Of a DNA stretch of 64,000 bases, positions 1 through 9,600 are shown piece by piece. The DNA comes from Bin80 sp965208025 (GTDB lineage: Bacteria > Bacteroidota > Rhodothermia > Rhodothermales > Bin80): the NCBI GenBank assembly GCA_965208025.1, contig OZ242302.1:3410001-3474000 (forward strand), read 5' to 3'. The notes beneath the pieces were generated by a model. It worked only from the letters and a program-made list of their open reading frames with translations. It did no database searches and was not told the DNA's origin. The position numbers and the translations under genes are program-made. Each line of letters opens with the position of its first letter. Within the stretch, counting starts at the first letter, position 1.

Positions 1-3000
1 GATATTGACCGATCTTCGTGTGAAACCGTATTTGCAAAGCAGAGTGATTTCTATGAACGGATTGAGGCAGTCCTCAGCGACACCTTCCAGTACGGGCCAT
101 ACTTCCAGACCATACAGTTGTTTGAGTTACACCCCGAATCTAGGTCTATCATTGTTGATATTGAAATGGATGAAGAGCTCTGGATGACGGGACAGGAGGA
201 GGGATACGTAGGATGTCCGCCATTGCTGGATGGAGGGCTTCAGATCTTCCTATCACATTTGTTGACAGCCTCACATTTATTTGTGATTCCGCAGAGAGCC
301 GAGAGGACAACATTCCTGCGTCCACCAACAGGCCCAAAAATTACATGTCATGTGACTAAACCCGAGGAAGATTGGATGGATACGAACGAGCGAGGTCAGT
401 ACTCGGTGCAGCGCGGAGAACGTACTGCTGGTGCAATCAGTTTCTATGACCGTGCAACAGGGGACCTCATCCTTCACATTGATCAATATACCTATTTTAG
501 CTCCAATCCGCGCTGGAATGATCTATTGAATAGCAAGCATGAGATCGTCTGGCAACCGAAATTCATCCATGAGGACCATACCTTTCTTGATAAACTCTCC
601 TCCGGAGAGGTTGACCCGTCTAAGTTAATCGTTGCCCTAGAAACGTTAGAGCATGCCCGAGGATATAGCTGTCATGTGGCCGAATTTGCCGGATCACGGG
701 AACCGGATCAAACTATCCTATCCAAGTGCTTAAATTATCTAAACAGTTCTGATACCCGGTCCGAGTTCTGGCTCCTCAGTGATAATGAGGAAACGACCCG
801 AGCTCACTTTGATGCCTTCGGACAACAGGATGCTGCGCTTCGCTTTCAATATCTTGATCCAGAGGCTGATCCCTCAATGGGGGATGGCCTTCTTCGCCCC
901 TGCGGAGTAGAAATTGTATTCCTGCATGACTCCGATGACCTGCCCGGCTCCGACGGCTGGCAGTTCCTGAGTCGGTTGGTTGTTGATGGCGGGCTGGTGC
1001 TGATCTGCCACGATGAGGGCGCCGTAATCAAGCCGGATGAAGAGTGGTCAATTCTCAGATCCGGTCAGCTTACCACTCTGTTACAGGCACCCAATTCTCC
1101 CAAGACGGTAGATGATCCGATTCCAGATCCGCACTGGGTTCTTGGAGAGCCAAACAGTTGGGCATCCGAGTGGATTTCCCTTCTGGACGAACCTGATAGG
1201 GTGTATCCAATTCCCTACGAGGCGGTCATTCGTGGACAATTTGAATCTATCCCAGCATGGTCACAGGTGGGAGATGTCCTTGCAATTGATTTCTTCTGTG
1301 GTTCCGATTCAAGTGATCCGACCGGCCAGAGGGTCACTGCGCAATTGATCACGTTTGTTCAGGCACTGGTATCGGCTCGATTGGCAAATGCGAATCATCT
1401 GTGTCAACTCACCGTGATTACGCACCGCGCGGCTTTTGATGTGCAGCACCCTCGGGGATCTGCCTTATGGGGGGCAATGCGTAGCATGGCTATGGAAGTT
1501 GGTGACGAAGCTAAGCTTGATTTCCGTCTGGTTGATCTCGGCGAAGCGGATGATTTAATGACGCTAAACTGGCTCGCTCACCACGATTTGCGCGAGCGGG
1601 AGTTAGCGGTGCGAGAGAACCACTTATGGGCACCACGGATTGTCAGTATTCGGGAGCGATATTCCCATGTGACGGCAGATAGTGGCGCCGCATACCGTCT
1701 TACATTAGACAATCCGGGCCAGATTGCAGGCCTCGAGATGAAAACGTACAATCTCCCTTCCCTCGGACCGAACGATGTAGAAGTTGATGTCAAAGCAGCG
1801 GCACTCAACTTTCGCGATGTAATGGTCACCTTAGGTCTGCTACCTGCTTTGGCTTATGAACGCTCGGCACTTGGGCATCAGGTAGGCATGGAGGGCAGTG
1901 GCATCGTTCGGCGGGTTGGGGTAGAGGTACAGCACTGTTCGGTTGGTGATCAAGTTGCGTTTATTGCAGGGGGATGCATTGCTAACCGCGTAGTGATCTC
2001 CGAGTATCTCGTCTTTGCCAAACCTGCCCGGCTCAACATGGAGGAAGCCGCATCTAGCTTGTCGGTATATGTTACAGCCTACTATTCTCTCATTTACCTA
2101 GCCCGTCTTCGGAAAAATCAACGCGTGCTCATCCACTCTGCCATGGGTGGGGTCGGTCATGCCGCGATGTCCATCGCTAAACATATTGGGGCACAGATTT
2201 ATACATCAGCCGGCAGTGAAACCAAGCGCAAACAGCTTTTAGCAATGGGGGCAAAGGATGCCTTTGATTCTCATAGCTATGATTGGTACGAGGGTCTCAT
2301 GGCAGCGACCGATGGGGAGGGAGTAGATGTTGTACTGAATTCGCTCGCGGGACGTCATATTGAGCTATGCCTCCAAGTACTTCGCCCAGGTGGCTGGCAC
2401 TGCGAGATTGGTAAGGCTGACATTTATGCCGATAGTTCCCTACGGATGCGTATGTTCCGCAAGAACCTTCGATTTGTGGCGGTTGATGTGGATCGCCTGA
2501 TGCTTGACGATCCTCACCTAGCACATGAACTCTCCAAAACCTGTATGGATCTACTGGATCAGGGGACTCTATCTCCGCTCCCGGTTACCATCTTCCCCTA
2601 CGGAGATTACGGAAAGGCTTTACGTTTGATGACAACCGGACAACATCAGGGTAAGTTGGTCTTAGAAGCGCCACAAAGCTCCGCAGATCCTGAATTCCTT
2701 GTCTCGGATATTCAACCACTCTTTGACGCGGATGCAACCTATCTAGTGACCGGTGGATTGGGTGGTTTTGGGCTTCGCCTGATCCCTTACCTCATAGCAG
2801 CTGGTGCGAGGCACCTGACTTTACTTGACCGTGATCCTCAACGTCTCCGCGATGCAGAGTGGATTCGTCAATTCAGTGCACTTATCTATATGGACACTGA
2901 GTATGAGATCGAAATCATCTCTGGAGATGTTGCGAATGAAGCCGAAGTGCAGCACTGTGTCCAACAGATCAAGCGACCGTTGAAAGGTGTATTTCATTTG

Positions 3001-3966
3001 GCCGGTGCGTTAGATGATCGGTTGCTTGACGACATGACAATAGAGTCTCTGCAGAGCGTCTTTGCACCGAAAGCATTGGGTGCTTTGCACCTTCACCACG
3101 CTACCATTAATTGTCCTCTGGATCACTTTGTTCTTTTCTCGTCCACGGCGTCTATGCTGGGCAATCCCGGCCAGATCAATTATAGTGCGGCAAATGGTTT
3201 TCTGGATGGTTTGACCATTGCCCGTCACCAACAGGGGCTGCCCTGTTTGACCTACAATATGCCTGCCGTCGCTGATGCTGGCATGGCTGCCCGCAGTCTT
3301 CCAGTACTCCGAATGATGCGGGCAATCGGTATACCACCGGTAAACTCCGATCTTGCGATCGCAAATCTGGATTATGCATTACGTGCGTTGTCAGAGCACC
3401 CTCATCTCATCACATCACTCTTTGAGCGCCCGACATGGACGGTCAACTTCCCGGATTACATGCGAATTGGATTTGTTATGCATAACCATGATGCATTTGA
3501 AGCTGCCTCCGATGCTGAGCTTACCCTAGAGAGGGTTGTGGAGCAGATTGCTAACAAGGTCGCGGAGCTTTGTGGTTATGAGGAAGGCGAGGTAGACGAG
3601 CCTCTGTCAAGCTTTGGGCTAACTTCTATTTCAGTTGCCGAACTCGGGACCTTTATCCAGTCTGAATTCAACTATCGTGTGAGTGCGCTTGAACTCATGA
3701 CTACGGCTTCATCCTTATCACTGGCACAGGGTATTATTCATGGCAAGGAAGATACCACCGAGCGTGAGAGTGAAGCAGAGGATCCGATATCCCAGACTGT
3801 TTCCGAGACTTCTTGGCCTCAGGCACCTCGTATCCCCTCTATCTTCGCGAATTCATTGGAGGATCATCTGTCTACAACCTCTGCACAGGCTTCGGACCAC
3901 GGCTCCGGTGCCATCTTTTCTTTGCAGGGTTCAGCCCGTGTAGACTTACTGGAAGATGTCTCATAG
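1..3966 (+). CDS. Type I polyketide synthase, highly reducing, C-terminal part (5' end outside window)
   Basis: The frame is open from base 1, so this is the last 1321 residues of a longer protein. Visible domains in order: the end of a dehydratase (YGPYFQ near residue 30, then PPLLDGGLQ with the probable catalytic Asp at about residue 77); a structural pseudo-ketoreductase region (SALWGAMRSMAMEVG, about residues 455-470); an NADPH-dependent enoylreductase (about 565-885, nucleotide loop HSAMGGVGH at 712-720); a ketoreductase (about 910-1140, GGLGGFG at 918-924, Ser 1047/1048, Tyr 1061, Asn 1065 of the SDR triad); and one acyl carrier domain with pantetheine Ser 1209 in GLTSIS instead of the usual GxDS. 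This set fully reduces the beta-carbon. There is no thioesterase; about 75 Ser/Glu-rich residues follow the ACP and may act as a docking tail. The stop is two bases from the next start, so the genes are almost certainly cotranscribed. KS and AT domains must lie upstream of the window. Confidence 0.93.
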   Translation, partial: DIDRSSCETVFAKQSDFYERIEAVLSDTFQYGPYFQTIQLFELHPESRSIIVDIEMDEELWMTGQEEGYVGCPPLLDGGLQIFLSHLLTASHLFVIPQRAERTTFLRPPTGPKITCHVTKPEEDWMDTNERGQYSVQRGERTAGAISFYDRATGDLILHIDQYTYFSSNPRWNDLLNSKHEIVWQPKFIHEDHTFLDKLSSGEVDPSKLIVALETLEHARGYSCHVAEFAGSREPDQTILSKCLNYLNSSDTRSEFWLLSDNEETTRAHFDAFGQQDAALRFQYLDPEADPSMGDGLLRPCGVEIVFLHDSDDLPGSDGWQFLSRLVVDGGLVLICHDEGAVIKPDEEWSILRSGQLTTLLQAPNSPKTVDDPIPDPHWVLGEPNSWASEWISLLDEPDRVYPIPYEAVIRGQFESIPAWSQVGDVLAIDFFCGSDSSDPTGQRVTAQLITFVQALVSARLANANHLCQLTVITHRAAFDVQHPRGSALWGAMRSMAMEVGDEAKLDFRLVDLGEADDLMTLNWLAHHDLRERELAVRENHLWAPRIVSIRERYSHVTADSGAAYRLTLDNPGQIAGLEMKTYNLPSLGPNDVEVDVKAAALNFRDVMVTLGLLPALAYERSALGHQVGMEGSGIVRRVGVEVQHCSVGDQVAFIAGGCIANRVVISEYLVFAKPARLNMEEAASSLSVYVTAYYSLIYLARLRKNQRVLIHSAMGGVGHAAMSIAKHIGAQIYTSAGSETKRKQLLAMGAKDAFDSHSYDWYEGLMAATDGEGVDVVLNSLAGRHIELCLQVLRPGGWHCEIGKADIYADSSLRMRMFRKNLRFVAVDVDRLMLDDPHLAHELSKTCMDLLDQGTLSPLPVTIFPYGDYGKALRLMTTGQHQGKLVLEAPQSSADPEFLVSDIQPLFDADATYLVTGGLGGFGLRLIPYLIAAGARHLTLLDRDPQRLRDAEWIRQFSALIYMDTEYEIEIISGDVANEAEVQHCVQQIKRPLKGVFHLAGALDDRLLDDMTIESLQSVFAPKALGALHLHHATINCPLDHFVLFSSTASMLGNPGQINYSAANGFLDGLTIARHQQGLPCLTYNMPAVADAGMAARSLPVLRMMRAIGIPPVNSDLAIANLDYALRALSEHPHLITSLFERPTWTVNFPDYMRIGFVMHNHDAFEAASDAELTLERVVEQIANKVAELCGYEEGEVDEPLSSFGLTSISVAELGTFIQSEFNYRVSALELMTTASSLSLAQGIIHGKEDTTERESEAEDPISQTVSETSWPQAPRIPSIFANSLEDHLSTTSAQASDHGSGAIFSLQGSARVDLLEDVS

Positions 3967-3968
3967 CC

Positions 3969-5723
3969 ATGCCGAATACGTTACTCATCTATCCAAAGCA
4001 TCCCCCCACTTATTGGGGAAATAACTTTGCCCTGGAACTTCTGGGTATCAGAGCTGCATTTCCTCCACTCGGTCTGCTCACAGTCGCTGCGATGTTTCCA
4101 TCGCGATATAACCTCCGTTTAGTGGACTTGAATGTCACTTCACTTGAAGACATTGACCTTGAATGGGCGGATCTGGCGTTCACATCAAGCATGATCGTGC
4201 AACGTCCATCCCTTGATCAGGTTATTGAGCGATGTAACCGTGCGCACATTCCCGTCATTGCCGGCGGACCGCATCCCACCACTTTTCATGAGGAGATGGA
4301 GGGAGTTGCCCATTTTGTGCTTGATGAGGTTGAAGAGACCTTCCAAGATTTTCTTCATGATCTGGAAAAGGGAACCGCCAAGCGAATCTATCGAGAACCC
4401 AGAAAACCGGATGTAACGCTGACTCCGCTTCCTCGCTTTGATCTGATCAACATGAATGACTACTATTCCATGAGTCTTCAGTTTTCGCGAGGATGCCCAT
4501 TTGATTGCGAGTTTTGCGACATCACTAAGTTGTATGGTCGCGTGTCCCGAACCAAGTCGCCGGAACAAATGGTTGCCGAGTTTGACCATCTGTATAAACT
4601 GGGATGGCGTGGACCTCTCTTCTTGGTTGACGATAATTTTATCGGCAATAAGCGCGAAGTTACGCGGCTTCTCCCTGTGATCGCCGAATGGCAACAGGAG
4701 CGTGGGCACCCCTATACCCTATCTACTGAGGCAAGTGTTAATCTAGTTCGGATGAACGACTTGATGGATAGCATGATTGCAGCGGGGTTTGACACTGTTT
4801 TCTTGGGAATTGAAACGCCCAACCCGAAGGCCCTTGAGAAGATGAAGAAGCCTCAGAACATCAATATTCGCGATGATAACTATTTGTTCAAATCTGTACG
4901 AAAGATTCAACAGAAGGGAATGCAGGTACAGGGCGGCTTCATCCTGGGCCTAGACGAAGATGATGAGAGTGCATTTGATTCTCAGATCGAATTTATACAG
5001 GAGACGGGGATTCCGATTGCACTAGTTGGACTGTTGACTGCACTCAGGGGAACCAACCTTTGGGCACGTCTTGAGCGGGAGGATCGACTACTAGATATGC
5101 CGATCGAAATCAATGCAACTTCCCTGAACTTCAAGACGCAAATGGATCCCAAAACGTTGGTTGAGGGATATCTTCGTGTCATTGGAACGATCTATGATTC
5201 AACACTGGAGAACTATTTTGACCGCTGCTTAACCTTGATGGAAAACCTTAATCCGGTGCCACATCTCCACAAACCTGTGAGTCAACATGCCTTATATGCG
5301 GGAATCATGGGAATTCGGCAGCGTCTAACTCCCAGGCAGTTACCGGCTTTTTCGCGGTATATTGCCAAAGTTTCAAAAAATCATCCTCGTCTGTTACCAC
5401 TTGCGATTCGTTTAGCAGCCTCTGGCCATCACTCGGAGAAGTTCTCCCGTCAGCAAACCGTGATTCGCAAGTTCAAGGAGTATTTGACCGAAGAGTTGGC
5501 AAGAATAAACGAAGACGTACTGCTGCGCAAGTCAGCATCGGAGATAGTGGACGAAGTCAAACGGGAAGCATTACATCGAGTCCATGCTCGCAAGGAGGCC
5601 ATTCCCAAAGAATTTCGCTACACGGGGGACGGCATCACTGAATCTATTTCGGATTTTCAATGTGCACTAGACACTATATTCAACGGGACTCCTGTCAACA
5701 GCAACCTTCCGGTTCTTAGTTGA
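3969..5723 (+). CDS. B12-binding radical SAM protein, hopanoid-methylase-like (probable C-methyltransferase)
   Basis: The protein has 584 residues. The start is the ATG two bases after the PKS stop; the frame is open further upstream but overlaps PKS coding sequence. The N-terminal third looks like a cobalamin-binding Rossmann domain (about residues 10-140). A radical SAM domain follows with the cluster motif C176-x3-C180-x2-C183 (GCPFDCEFC), then a conserved block containing DDNFIGNKRE and FLGIETPNPKAL, and a C-terminal DUF4070-like region. This is the architecture of class B radical SAM methylases such as the hopanoid C-2/C-3 methylases, which move a methyl group from methylcobalamin to unactivated carbon. 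Tight coupling to a PKS and a reductase-sulfotransferase suggests methylation of the polyketide chain or its product; that role is inferred. No hopanoid biosynthesis gene is visible in the window. Other chemistries of the B12-radical SAM superfamily, such as rearrangement or cyclisation, remain possible. Confidence 0.88.
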   Translation: MPNTLLIYPKHPPTYWGNNFALELLGIRAAFPPLGLLTVAAMFPSRYNLRLVDLNVTSLEDIDLEWADLAFTSSMIVQRPSLDQVIERCNRAHIPVIAGGPHPTTFHEEMEGVAHFVLDEVEETFQDFLHDLEKGTAKRIYREPRKPDVTLTPLPRFDLINMNDYYSMSLQFSRGCPFDCEFCDITKLYGRVSRTKSPEQMVAEFDHLYKLGWRGPLFLVDDNFIGNKREVTRLLPVIAEWQQERGHPYTLSTEASVNLVRMNDLMDSMIAAGFDTVFLGIETPNPKALEKMKKPQNINIRDDNYLFKSVRKIQQKGMQVQGGFILGLDEDDESAFDSQIEFIQETGIPIALVGLLTALRGTNLWARLEREDRLLDMPIEINATSLNFKTQMDPKTLVEGYLRVIGTIYDSTLENYFDRCLTLMENLNPVPHLHKPVSQHALYAGIMGIRQRLTPRQLPAFSRYIAKVSKNHPRLLPLAIRLAASGHHSEKFSRQQTVIRKFKEYLTEELARINEDVLLRKSASEIVDEVKREALHRVHARKEAIPKEFRYTGDGITESISDFQCALDTIFNGTPVNSNLPVLS

Positions 5724-5747
5724 ATGCTTACACCCGAATAGCCGTGT

Positions 5748-8261
5748 ATGCCTGAATTGAATATTTTGCGTCCAGAGGTCCCTCCACTCACAGGAACCCT
5801 GCCTCCTCAGTGTCAACGAGATCTCGATTTGCTGCGGCGATTCATTGACCAAATGGCTAGCCGTTCATCTATAGACGCTCCTGTCAAGCCCTCAAATTTT
5901 CGCCAAGTTCTGCTTACAGGAGCAACCGGATTCCTTGGTCGCTTTTTGCTGAGAGATCTTTTATGTCAAACCCCCGATCTAACGGTGACCTGTATCGTTC
6001 GGGCAGATAATCCAAAACATGCTTTATCTAGAATCCAAACCGCTCTGGAAGAGGCAGAAATCTGGGAGGACAGGTTTGCTCCGCGCATACATGCCATGGC
6101 GGGGAATATCCAATCAGCACAATTCGGACTAGAATTATCCGAGTACGCATCCCTCTGCGAGAGAATTGATGCGGTTTACCCCCTTGCTGCGAGCCTGAAT
6201 CTAAGTTCTTCTTACATCAATATGAAAAAGGCGAATGTGCTTAGCATTCAGAATGTACTTGATCTGTGCCTGACGAAACGCTTCAAGCACATTTATTTCG
6301 CGTCAACTATGGGTGTCTTTCCAGCGTACATATGCGCTTTTGCGGGGGAATATTCCGATAGTCGAATTATGCATCAAATGCAACCGGATGTCTTAGACAT
6401 GAATCGAACCTTTCCTCTCAACCTACTTGGGTATCCATGGACAAAGCTATTGGTTGAGCAATGTCTCCTCTATGCGAATCGGATTGGTTTACCCATAGCG
6501 ATTTTTCGCCTGCCGCATTCAAACACTGCGGGCACCGGTTATGGGAATCATGATGATATAGCAGTGCGACTCATCGCCGCAGTCATTGACGTTGAACTGA
6601 TCCCAGAGGGATTCACGATGAGATGGAGTCAGGCGGCAGCAGATGTTGTCACGGACACCATGGCAGCAATCTCTCTGAACCCAACTCGGCGCTTCACCAT
6701 CTATCATTACTCCGAGGATCTGCCGCTGAGTCACAATGTGCAACTCGCAGATTTTGGATTGTACTATAAAACCGTATCCTATGACGTATTCAAGCGAGCT
6801 TGTCTAGCACGGGGGAAGAAATCACCACTCCACGGTTTTTGGAGCGTGATTGATTACTTTGCCCCCTACTGGTTCAGCGGGACCACGACTGCTCCATCGC
6901 ACCGTGTCTGCAATCAAGCATTGCACGCTGATTGTCCAAGCCCGATTACATGGCCGAGTGCGTACACTATGCTCCGTCGCTCAGGGGACTGGATGCGGGC
7001 TCATCGTGAAAAATGGCCCTATCGCATCCCAGAGAGCCGTCTCAATTACGATCATTTGGTACGCCGAGCCGAGTCGATTGCACAAGAGTACGACCTTCCT
7101 TTTGACCAAGCATTTCCTGCATGGAAACTTGAAGGTCTGAGGCGACTCATACAGGCTGTGAATCAACCGAAAGCCAAACTGCGGCGAGAAAAAATTGGAG
7201 ATATTGCTTTTGATTTCACACGTCTTCTGCGCAATAATGCAGCACTTGCGGCTGAGTGTCAACGTTACCCTGAAATCGAAAAACAAAAGATTATTCGGCC
7301 AGTCTTCATTGTGGGGATCAACCGGACTGGTACGACATTCTTGCATCGACTTCTGTCTCGCGACCCGCGATTCTGGTCATTGCGAGGGTATGAATATGTG
7401 GAGCCTGTTTTGTCAGGAGGCGACTACGCAACTCTTGGGGGCTCGGAAAATGATCCACGCCGTGCCTTCGCGCGAGAGCTTATAGATGCCTCTGGGGTTG
7501 TTGATATATTCAAGGAAGTGCATCATTTTGATGTGGACGAACCAGAAGAGGACCTTGGTCTGCTCAGAATGGGGTTTGCTGCTTGGGGCGTAACCGTCCG
7601 CTTCCATATACCGGACTATGCAGACTGGTTATCCACCAGAGATGCAGACATGAGCTATGCCTTCCACCACTCTGCGATGCAGAGTTACACCTATCAGCGA
7701 TTGCAACGGCCCGATCGTGGAAAGAGGCAGTGGCTATTCAAAATGCCTTTCCACCTGCTTGAGCTTGAAGCGTTGATCAAGGCCTATCCAGATGCTTTGT
7801 TCATTCAGACGCATCGCGAGCCTGCTCAGTTCATGGGATCTTGGAATAGCCTCGTTGAACGTATTCGTAGCATCTCCTGTGAGCCCACCCCGCCTGAAGA
7901 TCTCGGAGCGGAACAACTTGAATTCATGAGTAGCATTCTGGATGGTATGGTTAACTTCCGCACAAACTATCCTGAATTGGAAGATCGCTGGTTGGACATC
8001 AGTTACTACGATTTGGTCCAGTCTCCCATGGACATGGTCGCCCATATTTACGAACGTTTCGGGTGGTCGCTGAAACCTGAAGCGATCGCGGCCATGGACA
8101 ATTGGTTGGATTTGCAGGCCTCTCAGCGGAATAGTCAACAAAGGCATACTTACGATTTATCCGACTTTAATTTGACACGCGAAAAGGTTGATGCAGCTTT
8201 CTCGCGCTATCGTGACTTCCTATCAAGTACTGGGATCCGATCCTCCATGCTTTTAAGATAG
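5748..8261 (+). CDS. Thioester reductase-sulfotransferase fusion protein
   Basis: The protein has 837 residues and two unrelated enzymes in one chain. Residues about 52-340 form an SDR-type thioester reductase (NAD_binding_4/male-sterility type): GATGFLG at 58-64 binds the nucleotide, FASTMGVF carries the catalytic Ser/Thr, and YPWTK near residue 228 supplies the YxxxK pair. Residues about 450-835 form a PAPS-dependent sulfotransferase of the Sulfotransfer_3 type, with the phosphosulfate loop IVGINRTGTTFLHRLL at about 518-533 and the later FIQTHREPAQ motif. Thioester reductases release acyl chains from carrier proteins as aldehydes or alcohols, which fits a PKS whose last module lacks a thioesterase. 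The sulfotransferase could then sulfate the new or an internal hydroxyl; this order is inferred. The start is the ATG 24 bases after the radical SAM stop, with no obvious Shine-Dalgarno. It is the last gene of the operon; the next gene is convergent. Confidence 0.9.
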   Translation: MPELNILRPEVPPLTGTLPPQCQRDLDLLRRFIDQMASRSSIDAPVKPSNFRQVLLTGATGFLGRFLLRDLLCQTPDLTVTCIVRADNPKHALSRIQTALEEAEIWEDRFAPRIHAMAGNIQSAQFGLELSEYASLCERIDAVYPLAASLNLSSSYINMKKANVLSIQNVLDLCLTKRFKHIYFASTMGVFPAYICAFAGEYSDSRIMHQMQPDVLDMNRTFPLNLLGYPWTKLLVEQCLLYANRIGLPIAIFRLPHSNTAGTGYGNHDDIAVRLIAAVIDVELIPEGFTMRWSQAAADVVTDTMAAISLNPTRRFTIYHYSEDLPLSHNVQLADFGLYYKTVSYDVFKRACLARGKKSPLHGFWSVIDYFAPYWFSGTTTAPSHRVCNQALHADCPSPITWPSAYTMLRRSGDWMRAHREKWPYRIPESRLNYDHLVRRAESIAQEYDLPFDQAFPAWKLEGLRRLIQAVNQPKAKLRREKIGDIAFDFTRLLRNNAALAAECQRYPEIEKQKIIRPVFIVGINRTGTTFLHRLLSRDPRFWSLRGYEYVEPVLSGGDYATLGGSENDPRRAFARELIDASGVVDIFKEVHHFDVDEPEEDLGLLRMGFAAWGVTVRFHIPDYADWLSTRDADMSYAFHHSAMQSYTYQRLQRPDRGKRQWLFKMPFHLLELEALIKAYPDALFIQTHREPAQFMGSWNSLVERIRSISCEPTPPEDLGAEQLEFMSSILDGMVNFRTNYPELEDRWLDISYYDLVQSPMDMVAHIYERFGWSLKPEAIAAMDNWLDLQASQRNSQQRHTYDLSDFNLTREKVDAAFSRYRDFLSSTGIRSSMLLR

Positions 8262-8518
8262 ACTAGATAAAGTGGTTAAATAAGACTCTGGCTTTGAGAT
8301 CTGCATTCCAGATTGCCCCAGTGTTTAGCTACACCCATACATTTGACTTCTTGGTAATTGAATCATTTTGATTGTGGCTCTGCTAAGAATTGAACTGTGC
8401 AATTTCGTGGCGAATGAGTGATGGGGAGGTGCATACATGTGATGTTGACAAAAAATGCTAAGATCACAATCTTTCTGCGGAGATATTGAAGAGTGTTTAT
8501 CTTGATTGACTTCAAAGG

Positions 8519-9600
8519 CTTTCCAGATCAGAATCACCATTTCAGATCCATGCGTGCACTGAGTCCGTAGGAGGGTGGAGGCCCGTTCTCTTCGATAGTT
8601 CGTGCGGTCGTCGAGACCGAGACTTGTAGTCCTTGGCGCATGCGCAGGTTGTATCCAACCCGGTAGGCGCGCCCACTCGGATCCACTGTCATTCCCACGA
8701 TGGATTGTCCAACACTTTTCTGGATCGGTGCCCCATACCCCAGTTCCATCTCTACGCGTTGATCCGCGCTTCCCACGCCTATGGAATGCAGTGGTGCTTC
8801 GCGCCATAGATCTCCCCCGTACACATTCCCCCAGAGCGGACGTACCCGCATAGAGGGGCCAAGTCCGCCCGGCGTTCCATACTCAATGGATCCCATCAGT
8901 TCCCATTCGCGCAGTCCTTCATCGGTATGCAGCACCAGGGTCCGACCCCCAACCTCCGCACGCAGTTGACGGGTTGCCCAGCGCAACCCTCCCCCGAGCT
9001 CCATTCCTAGTCCTGTCTCGGCATCGCCTCCATCCTGTCGCAGGGCAGTTTCCAGATAGGGCTCCATGCTCGCTCCCAATCGCAGACTCCCTTCCACACC
9101 TGCCCGGACCCGTCGGATGCCCAGATCTGCACCCGTCTCCATGTCCGCCGTCGCCCAGAAGGCATCCACTTCGTAGCCCAACCGCCCCGTGGTGCTCCCC
9201 GTCAGGGTTCCTGTCAGCCCGAGCGCAACCAGCGCTGCATCCAGTTCCGTTTCCAGGGCTTCCAGTTCAGACTCCCCTCGTCCCAATCCCAGGAGCATCC
9301 ATGCACGCATGCCCGCTCCCGTTTGATAACTGACATAGGGATAGAAACCCGTCAATCGTGAGGATGCTGTGCCAGCGCGCGCTGGCGTTTCATAGGTGCC
9401 TTGATCCCAACTTTGTGCGGCGACGAGTCCCGCCATCCATCCCTGATCCCATGCATAGTCAGCGCCCAGGAGCATGGTCGTGACATCCGAACTCAAGGAG
9501 AGCGCACCATCTTGTCCACGCATACGCGAATAGGCACCCTGCCCCCAGACGCTCCATCCTCCCTGCGTAAATTCGGCACCACACCCGCGAAAGATTTCTC
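8519..9600 (-). repeat. Long direct repeat, copy A (barrel-coding)
   Basis: This segment encodes the C-terminal barrel of paralogue A and is nearly identical to 18158-19260 and 27425-28520. Similarity starts just past the stop codon (TTTCCAGATCA in A and B) and falls near 9600, where A diverges from the B/C pair. Identity was judged by eye. Confidence 0.85.

Noticed and set aside
4185..4709. 174-codon minus frame opposite the radical SAM gene
   Set aside because: It lies wholly inside a gene with confident motifs on the other strand, and its translation resembles nothing.
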